Shown here in pieces: positions 54,816 through 64,000 of a stretch of 64,000 nucleotides of DNA. The notes under the pieces were generated by a model, which saw only the letters and a list, made by a program, of their open reading frames with translations, ran no database searches and was not told the origin of the DNA. Location of the stretch: positions 265,359-329,358 of the forward strand of contig JAJEKV010000186.1 in NCBI GenBank assembly GCA_021234155.1, given 5' to 3'. Made by a program: the position numbers and the translations under genes. This stretch comes from Isoetes taiwanensis (Eukaryota > Streptophyta > Lycopodiopsida > Isoetales > Isoetaceae). Each line of letters begins with the position of its first letter. Within the stretch, counting starts at the first letter, position 1.

Positions 54816-55649
54816 ATGACATCAAGTTGGCTAATGGCCATATCACGCGACCTCAGGCGTCACACCTCTTCTTCACATCAACATCGGTGATCTCCGCTTC
54901 CCCATGGAATTTGGAGTTTGGAAAAGCTGGCGAAGATCCGGTGACTATGAAATGTTGGTCGGCGGACCTTTTCTCCGCCAGGCAAAAGAGTATCCATTCT
55001 TTGGGCCCACGGACCCGGTTAGTCATCACCGATGGTCATCTCAATGCCACCATGGACTTGCAAGCGGCGGGGATCATTTACGTTGACAATGCGGAACCCT
55101 CTCTCTCGCAACCGCAGTTCAAGAAGCTCGGGAATATTTATCAAGTTGAGGCTCCACTGCGAGTGCGCCTCTGTCATCCTACCCGAATATTTGATCCTTG
55201 GGGAGAAATGACTCTTGATCGGGACCCGGTCGGGCTGCTTTGCTTGACCCTACCGGCTCCTTGCAATCGAATCCAACGTGTTGATCACTTTTCGGATCTT
55301 TGAACCTCCCGCAACTCCCCGTTGATGTACATGTTGTCATGAAGCAACCTGCTGGATGGCGAAGCAACCCCTCTTTTTCACCACGCATAAAGTGCCACGA
55401 TCGGTTATGCTCCAACCTCCGGCACACATTGTCCGGGATCTTGAAGTAATACCCCATATTCGGACTCGAAGTCGAGATTGTGGACGTCGGCAACAATCAA
55501 CCTGTCGCATTCTTTGCAAATCTTCCGAAACCTCCTTATCGTAGCGGGGCCGTCAAGCTGTTCAAAAATTCAAACACATTTTCGCACGGAGTTACAAAGA
55601 TCTTGGGAATCAACAAAAGCTTGGGGAACTCACCATTCCTACCGTCGAT

Positions 55650-56460
55650 GATGCACGACCCGATTGTAGCAACGATAAAGACAGCTCAACCTAATTACCG
55701 TGATCGCGTCAAGGCGGAAATTGACAAACTCCTTGCTGCCGGGCTTGATCTATGAGGTCAAACATTCGAATGGGTGAGCCCCATCGTCATTGCCCTTAAA
55801 CATAATGGTAAGATCCGCGTGCGTGTGGGCTATCGGAACTCAATCGGGCCACGGGCGTGATCATTTTCCACTTCCCTTCACGGACTGGGTTCGGAAGAGG
55901 TGGTGGACATGAGATGTACTCCTTCATGGATGGTTTTTCGGCTACAATCGGATCTCAATCAAAGAATCGATCAACTCAAGACTATCTTCACCACCGGGGG
56001 AGGGGCACTTTTGCCTACAAGGTGGTTCCTTTTGGATTATCAAACTCTCCATCCACGTTTCAACGCATCATGCTCTCGTTTTTCATGATTTCATGAAGGA
56101 AAATCCCTTCTTGCAAATTTTTCAAGATGACTTCTCGCCTCACAGTTCGGGGCTGACCATTTGGATAAATTGGAACTCGTCTTCCAGAAATGTGATGAGT
56201 CAGGCATTAGTCTCAATCACGAAATGCACCTTTTCGTCACACCTCGGTGTCTGTTAGGCCATGTTGTCGGCCAGCGGTATCACCACAGATCCGCCAAAAT
56301 CGGTTGTGTGCTCAAGGCTCAAGCACCAGACCAATATCAAGGAGACACGCTCTTTCTGGGTAAGGTCAATTATTACTCCACCTTCATACGGACTAGCAGC
56401 CATTGCGGATCCCATTCATAAACTCACGGGTGGCGAATCTACGGGCTTGGAATTCCCGTA
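55650..56460 (+). pseudogene. gypsy reverse transcriptase
   Basis: KAEIDKLLAAGL, SPIVIALKHNGKIRV, VGYRNSI in place of VDYRxLN, FAYKVVPFGLSNSPSTFQRI, then FLQIFQDDFS, which corresponds to the catalytic YxDD box. It continues LDKLELVFQKCDESGISLNH, GHVVGQ and LFLGKVNYYSTFIR. All motifs are in order but spread over several frames. Confidence 0.78.
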
Positions 56461-56499
56461 GGATCTTTGCTTTCCAACAACGGTGAAGCTTTTGCTTAC

Positions 56500-56880
56500 T
56501 TTCGCACCAGGTTCTTGTTCCTCCTCAATGGGACAAGCCCTTTCACGTTCATGTTGATGTTTTGGCGTTTGCTATTGAGTTGTTCTTTCTCAAGAATATG
56601 ATCGCTAATCGACAAACCAAATCGCTTCACATGAGACGAAAACTCAATTCCGCTGGCTTAACTATTTCGCCACGGGCGTGAAGCTTTGGGTCTCATTTTA
56701 CGTGTCCAACGCCCGTCATTACCTTTTGGGCAGTCAAATCAAGTTCTTTGTGGACCACCAAGCACTCCTCTATTTGATCAACAAGTCCACGCCCGCGGCC
56801 GCATTGCTCGTTGGGTCCTTCTTCTTCAAGAATTTGCTCCTTTTGAAATCGTTCATAAGGTAGAGCCAAATCTCATGTCG
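56500..56880 (+). pseudogene. gypsy RNase H relic
   Basis: ARHYLLGSQIKFFVDHQALL then YLINK corresponds to the '...KFxVxTDHxALxxLxxK' block of gypsy RNase H, with the Asp/His kept. The N-terminal half is too broken to follow. Confidence 0.65.
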
Positions 56881-57089
56881 CCCCCGGATTATCTTTCACG
56901 CATCCACACGGATGATCCCTCAACTGGAGTCTCGGGCGCATTTCACGATGCTCAGCTCTTTTTAGTCACGGCAACACCACATTGGTTCCATGATTTTCAG
57001 CGGTACCTCCTCCTCAGGTGCCCTTCCACCGAAAGGCGAGGCGGCTCTCCCCGCCAAAGCGGCAATCCTGTCGCCATCAATTTCTCCAG

Positions 57090-58300
57090 GAGGTCCGTGA
57101 CTACACCATGGTTGCGGGACATCTCTACAAAAAGCGGTAAGGACACCATCCTTCGACGCTGTGTTCTACCTCATGAAGTTCCGGATATTGTTAGAAGCTC
57201 ATCAAGGGCTAGGTGGTGGTCATTTTCATGGTGACACCACGGACGCATAAAATCCTTCTCATTTGGGTATTATTGGCCCACGCTCTTCAAAGATGCTCAC
57301 GCGCGCCGCGTGTGGCGCTTTGCCCGCCGAGGTGGGGCGCGACCCGTGGCGCTCTTCCCTTGGACGGCCGCCACGCCCACGCAACTTCCAAAGCCGCCAA
57401 ATGGGGAATGGACTTTGTGGGACCTATAGATCCCCCTAGCGCGGCACACCCGTGCGATACATTCCGGTTCTCGACCACGCCACCAAATGGGCGGAAGCTT
57501 GTGCACTTCGGACAACACTGCGGCAATAGCATTTCGGGTCCTCTATCAACAAATTATCACGCGATTGGTTTGCCCCCTGAGCTGGTCGGTGACCGTGGTG
57601 TCCATTTCATCAATCATACTATCAAGGAGGCTGACGGATTATCTCCGATACATCATCACAAGAGCACACCTTACTACCCTCAAGGTAATGGTTTTGAAAG
57701 CACCAACAAAACTACGGTCACCATTCTCAAGAAAATTTGTGACGCTTCCCGCATGATTGGCGGACAAAACTTCCCTCTTGTTTTTGGGCCTACAATACTT
57801 GTTTCAAGATTGCTACCGGTCCACACTCCTTTTAAATTGGTTTATGGTCAGGAAGCTCTCATGCCGTTTGAATACATCCTTCCAACACTCCGTTTTCAAC
57901 TGGCTACTGCTCATAATCCACCTGCTGCACTCAAAGAAAGGGTCTATCAAATAGAACAGTTGGATGAACTTCGAAGGGATGCTTATATTCGTGTTCTTCA
58001 TGGACAACGATTTGCAAAAAATCTTTACATGACAAACGCCTGAAGACAAAAACATTCAAAGAAGGCGATTTGGTTCTTCTTTATGATTCCGTGTACAAAA
58101 CTTTTTCGGGTAAACTCAAGTTTCGTTGGCTTGGCCCTTATCAAATTGTTCAAGTGGTTCGACCAAGCGTTTTCCAACTGGCAGAGTTAGATGGCACTCC
58201 ATTACCTACATTGGTTAATGGTTTTCGTCTCAAAGCATTTCATCACACGACAAATAAAAATCAACAAGCAGATACAGTTCAAGAAGCAAACACCACGTAA
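57090..58300 (+). pseudogene. gypsy integrase
   Basis: The zinc-binding region is degraded (KDTILRRCVLPHEVPDIVRS). In the core, AKWGMDFVGPIDPP (first Asp), ELVGDRGVHFINH (second Asp) and YPQGNGFESTNKT (catalytic Glu) survive. The C-terminal part is unusually well kept: FKLVYGQEALMPFEYILPTL, KERVYQIEQLDELRRDAYIR, FKEGDLVLLYD, FSGKLKFRWLGPYQIVQVVR. The GPY/F motif is present; no chromodomain follows, which fits the Tat/Athila side of gypsy. Confidence 0.85.
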
Positions 58301-59235
58301 AGTGACTAGCAAAGCGGGTATATTATATTATAGTGGAGATTTTTTTACAAAATGTGGGCGCAGCCAAAGCTATTTCGCTATGGGCACTTTGCCCTATATA
58401 CAAAAACGGGCTCGAGCCCTATCTACTAAGTCCTAAGAGGAAAAACCCTCTACTCCGGGGTTCGGCGAGAGGTGATGCGGAGGAGATGGTAGAGGTTCGC
58501 TCGGATCAGTGAAGGTGCGAACCACCTCCATCCCGTTGGTCTTGGTGGGATGTTCAGCCATCCCGGCACACAGCCGTCCATTCGAATGCCCGCGGTTGTG
58601 GCAGCGCCGAGATCCAGACAATTCATCTTGCAAGTGATCCACTCGGCGGTTAGTGGGCATAGTGCGATCCTCGTTCAAACCAAAGAAGCCATCATACGGC
58701 GCCATTGGATGCCTTCGTTACTCTGGTTCGTCTTATATAGCCCGAGGAACTCCTTGTCGGCGTGGACCAATCACACCAATAGCCAGCGTGTTTGCAATGC
58801 AAAATTTTGTTTCTAAAGTGAGAATCTTTTCTCCGCCGCATATCTAGTCATGGTACCTTCTGACACATTCCTTTTAATGATATCCCACTTCGAGTTGCCA
58901 GCATTGAATGCCATTCCTTCTTTTCACGCCCGTCGAACATTAATGTGTGTCCTTTGCCACCTGTCACATCCGATCCTTCTTTCACGTCTCATCCTCACCG
59001 TTCATTGCTTCTCCCTTACGTTTTTTGGGACTTAGCCAAATTTTTGCCTCTCAATACCCTTCTTGGCATCTTTTGACACCTGGCACCATCAACGGTTCGA
59101 GTTTCGCCCTCTTCATACCTCTTCGCCTCCAGTTGTGCGCCCTAAAAACCTTTTCGTTCTTCGGCGCCCTTGTCCTCCGTGCTCGACTTTCGTCCTCCGC
59201 CTTTGAATCACTCTTCGTTTCTGCAAATCGTTACC
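58301..59235 (+). other. Non-coding spacer after the gypsy integrase
   Basis: No convincing frame. A CTTATATAGCCCG motif at about 58730 could be a TATA box for the downstream ORF. Several CGCC/GGCG-rich patches. Confidence 0.4.
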
Positions 59236-60600
59236 ATGGCTGCCCCAAGATTTTCTACACTTCAAGCTACTGCTCCCAAGGATCCGGCTCTTTTTGCATC
59301 TGTATCCTTCTTGACGCCCACTTTCCGTGAAGCCCTTGTTGGCCCAAATGAGAAGTTGCTTTGAACGACACAAGCTTTACGAATTCTCTCAAATGGAACT
59401 TAGGCTCCAAATCCGACCGATTGACGATTCATCGCCAATATCGTTAACGACCCCAAAAGGCTACACCACCGTGGTCGATGGCACCACCATTTCGCTGACT
59501 CAACATTTGATTTACGAGGTATTTCATATTCCCTTGCACACCCTTGTGTATCATGGTACGCCATACGGGATCTCGATGTCACGAGTTTGGTGCACCCGCT
59601 TATCATGCCAATGTCCATCGTCGACCAATATTGACAAGCCTCACGAAACCTTTGTTAAATTTCGCGGCGCAAGTTCCTTGGGTATTCTATCAAGAACACC
59701 CATATCAATAAGCCTTTCTATAACTTTGGTCATCAGCGCTACACACTCCAACCACCACATAGATTGGCCCCAAATGATGTTCTATCGTCTTCTCCAAGAA
59801 ATGGACCGCCTTAGGGGTACCACTTCCATTTCGAAGTTTACGTGGGAGGCCACTTTCAAGCCCTCATCCGTCATTACTTCCCTCCCACACCACCAAATTC
59901 TCATAATTCCACTCTAGCTCCCTTCCAATAACTCACCAAAGTGGCACTTCACGCCCCGTCTTCCCCTGGTCATGTCCAAAGTCCGCACACCCATGTCTTT
60001 GTCTCCTCCTCGCTACACCATCCAGTTCACACCATTTTTCTCAAACATCACAAACCGGGCAACCCGGCTCCACCACCACAACACCCGCAAATTCGGTTGT
60101 TGTATCAAGATCGCCGGGATGCTCAAGCCGCCGCTCTCAAGTTACAAGAATCCCAAGACGCTCTTATGAGCGGGGTTCAACGGGCACTAGAAGCCTCGAT
60201 GCGGTACACGGGACCTTCAAGCCGCGAATCGCCCAAGTTGCAACTTTGGAGGCCAAACTTCAAGACAAGCATGAAGCTCTCTTACGGGCTCATGCGGATC
60301 TCAAAAGTGCACAAGCTCAAGTCGACCAACTCGCAGATCAACAGGTTTTCGGCCCAATCAGAAATTCAGAATTTATTGGAGCACAACAAGTCAAAGCCGC
60401 TCTGGAAAGTACCAAGGACGAGATATTGCTAAGCTCAACGCCTTTGTACTTTCGAGAACTTTGTGAAAATTTCAGCACTCAAGTTCAAAACCTTTCAAGA
60501 CGGGGCGCTCAAGTTGCCTCCTTGATGGCTCGGCTTTCTACCACGCACCTCTTAGCTCACCTCTCTTCAAGATCAGCTTTTACGAGGTGCGTAAAGCGAA
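59236..60600 (+). pseudogene. Extra ORF downstream of the gypsy integrase
   Basis: Starts MAAPRFSTLQATAPKDPALF at 59236. After frame changes it gives TTVVDGTTISLTQHLIYEVF and HIPLHTLVYHG, then INKPFYNFGHQRYTLQPPHR-type text. The block 'V.G..I.L....I..VF.IP' recalls the 'putative plant transposon protein' domain of Athila-like and related elements. Downstream (60100-60450) is a long Ala/Gln/Leu-rich helical stretch (LEAKLQDKHEALLRAHADLK, SAQAQVDQLADQQ), a predicted coiled coil. Sense orientation. The role is unknown; it could be a packaging or envelope-position accessory protein. Confidence 0.5.
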
Positions 60601-62160
60601 GATCTTTGGATGACGCTGGAGATTGCCGTGCTTCGTCTCAATACTCGGGAAATCCTCCTCCCGGTCAACACTTCACCGAAGCGGGTCCGTGACCCGATCC
60701 GCTTCTTTGCTAGAGCGGGACAACCAGGATCGTGATCTTGAACAACGGCCACAAACAAGCTATTGGTCTGGCGATGAGGCTCAAGCAAAACTTGGCCGGC
60801 CATACAGCCATTCTTAGCGAGAATGCCTTTGGACTTCCAGTTCCTTCCGCTATCACGATTATGTGGGTTGCTCGCCGCCACCTCTTCCTTCGAAGTGGCA
60901 TGCGGCGGATGGACTGTGGATATTCCTGGAAGTCTTAGATTTTCTTGGTTGGCGTAACTCTCCATTGAAGACAAAGGGTTGTCTGCGTGCCCTTGTGGTC
61001 TTTGATCTCATACACCGTGCTGATCGGACTTTCTCACCTTGAGTTGTTCAGCCCATGGCTTACATATTTCATGATTTCTATCCGGGTGATATACGGGAAC
61101 ACGGAAATGGGCCACGCCCGGCTCTTCGGGATAACAATCCATATCTTGCGGATCTGCTTTCGGACCCAAACTCTTCATCAGAGTACATGCCCGAAGCTTG
61201 CCAATCATTTATCTCTCTCGTTTTTAAGCCATTAAATGTGGATAAGGAAGTATCTAGGACATCCCAGGATCTTCCCTATGCACAAATTTATATCAGCACC
61301 TTGCCGGATACAATCAATTACAAGCTCGTTGGATAGCAAGGCGGTCCCCACGGGATGGGATAGCCCTCCGTCAACTCTCAACTCTACAGCTTCTCTTTGG
61401 CATCGTTGGTGTCAAGCTCTTGATCCGGATCTTGTCGATCAATTCGGGGAGACCATTTCAAGAACCGCCCACGGGCATGGTTCCTTCTCCCTATGCTTCC
61501 CAGGTGTACCTCCACGCCCGAGTTTCCGACTTCTCGATTGGCGCCTTCCTTTTTGGACCAAAGTCATGGATGGTCATGCTTGGGATGGACTCCACCTCGG
61601 ATCTCGGCGGATCTCGGTGGGATCCACGTTTTGTTCGGCGCTCACATTGGGAAGAAGGTGCCACTCTGGATACCACCACCAATTGGATCTACATTGCTAA
61701 TGGCGTGGTTATAAACGGCGGCGGATGCGCTTCATGGTCTTGACACCTTCTTGCGAATGCCACCACCTCACACGATCCTTGATCCATCTTCAAAGCGAGT
61801 TTTTGTGCTGCCCTCAAATGCATTTTGCTAAGCTCCTTAAATCGGCGTCCCATTTTTCCTTTGCAATCCGAATGCGGTGTAGAGTGCCTTTGGCCTCGGA
61901 CTGTCTCCTCATGGAATGTCGGTACATTTCTTGACGCCCACGGCGCCTTTGAAGACATGGTACGCTCTCGCTTTCTTATTGATGCAGCTCACGCCCTTGG
62001 CCAAAACACTCCTCCCGCTCTTCAAACACGCCGGGGATCTCATTAGCGATTACCATAATGGTGCCCGTCCTCACTCCGTGAGGATCACTTTCGAACCAGA
62101 TGGCTTCAGCCCTCGAAACACTTCCTCCTTTTCTTCACTCGAGTGTCGTTTGGTGGGGAG
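60601..62160 (+). pseudogene. Further broken coding before the gypsy 3' LTR
   Basis: Plausible coding scraps in all three plus frames, for example DSTSDLGGSRWDPRFVRRSH then WEEGATLDTTTNWIYIANGV (61560-61720). They may be the C-terminal continuation of the extra ORF. No domain recognised. The segment ends at the polypurine tract at 62152. Confidence 0.3.
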
Positions 62161-62730
62161 TGTTAGTCCTGTGCCTCCCAGTGTACGGGACTATTCATGC
62201 ATAATGACTGCACCAGGTCAAGCTCAAGGATCCTCGCCGACCAGGGTCAGCCATCAAAGGCTCATGAGAAGACCAAGCAGCGGACCACGGTCAAAGCACG
62301 TGGGTCGTCAACAAGAGGCTTCGGACAAGTGACGGCCCGTCACCGCAAGCGTCGGCCGTCAAGTGATTCTAGGCACTTCAAGAGGCACCGCCAACATTCA
62401 CCAGAATCGGGCCTCCTTCGAGTCGGCGCAGAAGATCATCGAGTGTCTATATTGAGCCCAAGGCCATTGTACTATATATATGAGTAGAGCTAGCACATGA
62501 GTTTTTAGATGAGTTTTGAGTCTTGTCTCCTTTCAGTTTTCTCTCTATTGCGAGAGCTCATGTATGTTCATCATTGATATCAAGGAAGCTTATCATTTTC
62601 CTCTCATTTGTTCTATTTTCTTCTCTTCTTGCAAATCCCGCGTGACATAGTCCCCCGGACTCTCCTGTTAGATCCACGGGTCCTCACAGAGGGCTGTCTT
62701 CCAGGAGTTCCCGAACCCAGACCCCAAACA
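62161..62730 (+). repeat. 3' LTR of the gypsy element
   Basis: 570 bp. Same TATATATATGAGTAGAGCTA block as the 5' LTR. Ends ACCCCAAACA, followed by the duplicated target AATGT. Confidence 0.92.
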
Positions 62731-62790
62731 AATGTGTTCTTGGTTACCCAGCTTCGATACCAGTCTTGGTAAAATTTCTATACATAAGAT
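62731..62790 (+). pseudogene. Continuation of the split host exon
   Basis: Immediately after the target-site duplication the plus strand can read GTTCTTGGTTACCCAGCTTC (VFLVTQLRYQSW in frame with DGPQVRKD before the gypsy). A donor-like CTTG|GTAAAA sits at 62769. Inferred only; protein unknown. Confidence 0.3.
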
Positions 62791-63020
62791 TTTCTTTGTT
62801 GTGACAAAGATGCCTTTCTTGGTGCAGTGGCAAATCATTGGTCTAGATATTACCTGAATTGCTTTGAAACACTTCTGCATCATCAGCATTTATTTATCAC
62901 ATTGCTAAACATATAGACACATCAAGTATATGTATGAGAAGGCTATAAGCAGCCTGGGAATTCTACTACTTTATTATTTTATTTTATTCTGCCTCTTGTA
63001 TTCTTAGATTTTGATTGCAG
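62791..63020. other. Intron-like AT-rich host flank
   Basis: No coding. It ends in TTGATTGCAG, a good acceptor. Confidence 0.4.
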
Positions 63021-63199
63021 ACAGGCCCTAGCAGGTGAATTTTTGGCGATCAGCTAGCTTCTTCTCTCGAAGCCCTGGTTATGGCGGAAGGTTCAACAAA
63101 GGAAAAGGGAAGAGCTTCTTCACTCATCTTAACAAATGCAACTTGCCATGTAGGCCCATCTAGAATTGAGACAATCGACAATCCCAGGCATACATCACA
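63021..63199 (+). CDS. Exon-like segment of an unrecognised host gene
   Basis: Between TTGATTGCAG and CACAG|GTTTGAG. It contains an in-frame ATG giving MAEGSTKEKGRASSLILTNA then TCHVGPSRIETIDNPRHTSQ. The size, acceptor and donor are those of a plant exon. It may belong to the gene split by the gypsy element or to a neighbouring one. No domain recognised. Confidence 0.35.
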
Positions 63200-64000
63200 G
63201 GTTTGAGTTCTCTACGGATGCATGAATTAATGTCAGACATCCTTTTCAGTTAAGTTGGAAGTTAAGTTGGATATTGCAACGAAACTTAGAGTTCAAGATG
63301 CAGCAAGATAAGAATGCAAAGCCATATATTTAAGATCCACAGTCTGTTAGTTAAGGGAGATGCACAACCCAGATTTGCCTTGTATAGTACTTATGGTCCC
63401 ATTTTGGTGGCTATAATTGGCAAGCATCATGATGCTTTAGCATACGATTGAGGTAAATGACGATGAGAGATTTTTCAACATGTGCAGGTGTTTAAGAAGC
63501 AAGAGCTTGAGAGGCAATGAGTTGAATATAGACTACTGCAGATTATGTAGAGATCAACAATTATACCTTCTTATAAGTACTTGAACTTTAATGTTATGCT
63601 TGAAAATTACTTGCCTCAATTTGCCATCTGAATTCTCTCCTCAGCCATGATCCTCACAAACTGGAGTCTATGGCACGTAACATTGGTTAATGTCCTTCAA
63701 CATGAATATTGGTCAGCTCCATAGTTGGGAGCAAACGCGCTCAGTTCAAACCAATTTTATTCATTTTCTGTCTGTACTCTATTTCTGCATTAACAAGGAA
63801 TTACTAGAATTGCATGGTAGAGCTTCTGGCTAGATCAGGATATTTGCATGAACCATAGAAGTTGCTTGATAATGCAACATGGTCTCTATCAAAAGCAGCA
63901 TGGACAATTTTGCTGGGTGCTTGAAAATTTTACGGGGAAACCAGCTTGGGACTTAGATGCTTTCAAAAGCTCATAGAGGTAAGTCTAGAGCATGCCGATT
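63200..64000. other. Host flank, nothing recognised
   Basis: AT-rich with no long frame. An ACATGTGCAG|GTG site near 63488 could be another acceptor. No repeats seen. Confidence 0.4.

Larger units (their letters stand above)
51759..62730 (+). mobile_element. Ty3/gypsy retrotransposon with extra 3' coding region
   Basis: LTRs 51759-52338 and 62161-62730 begin TGTTAGTCCTGTGCCTCC and end CCCCAAA(A)CA. The flanks GATGT (51754-51758) and AATGT (62731-62735) are a 5-bp target-site duplication with one change. A polypurine tract GGTGGGGAG lies at 62152-62160. Domain order Gag, protease, RT, RNase H, integrase is that of gypsy elements. The size (11 kb), the protease style and a region of about 3.8 kb after the integrase suggest the Tat/Athila group. 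Frames break every 100-300 bp, so it is inactive. Confidence 0.92.

Noticed and set aside
54640-54846. Minus-strand frame over the gypsy protease
   Set aside because: Shadow of the protease coding on the plus strand.

Overview
This is nuclear DNA of a land plant with a large, repeat-packed genome. The evidence is plant Ty1/copia and Ty3/gypsy elements, L1-type LINEs, a CACTA transposon, intron-bearing plant gene remnants (ketol-acid reductoisomerase, EXO70, saposin-type aspartic protease) and an organelle-type PPR gene relic. A DIRS-like tyrosine-recombinase retroelement and a DDE transposase of a kind I associate with mosses, ferns and lycophytes make a non-flowering plant (fern, lycophyte or gymnosperm) my best guess. 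The species is not identifiable from the sequence. I see no clearly intact single-copy host gene.

Layout. 1-1779: 5'-truncated LINE, minus strand. 1927-2564: unrecognised broken coding region. About 2877-6665: decayed DDE transposon, minus strand, carrying a 57-bp minisatellite. 6745-7330: second LINE fragment. 7480-9480: small unknown coding relics and a possible retroelement tail. 9480-12480: very old copia relic, minus strand. 12487-16700: non-coding, with Helitron-type termini, an inverted-repeat element with duplicated halves, tandem duplications and strong hairpins. 17450-23089: 5' part of the DIRS-like element (ORF1, Gag, RT/RNase H/methylase-like, start of the tyrosine recombinase).

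The DIRS recombinase is then interrupted by about 17 kb of nested DNA. A CACTA transposon (23090-35840) carries captured aspartic-protease and EXO70 exons, a minisatellite, a whole copia element (28568-33922, CCTAG target-site duplications) and a TNP2 remnant. It abuts a second copia element (35841-40279) that has lost its 5' end. The recombinase resumes at 40280. 40829-41818 holds the DIRS 3' repeats, followed by a 1.1-kb palindrome (41816-42920).

43330-45630: PPR pseudogene. 45814-46367: 5' exons of an unrecognised minus-strand gene. 48853-50525: ketol-acid reductoisomerase pseudogene with introns retained. 51270 onward: a promoter-like stretch and the start of a host gene, whose presumed second exon is split by an 11-kb gypsy element (51759-62730) with extra coding sequence downstream of the integrase. 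62731-64000: host flank with one exon-like segment.

Almost every coding region is broken by frameshifts and stops. The longest uninterrupted frame is the 35842-38013 copia gag-pol. In the copia element at 28568, differences between its two LTRs sit mainly at CAG/CTG trinucleotides, which suggests damage or base-calling error at methylated CHG sites.
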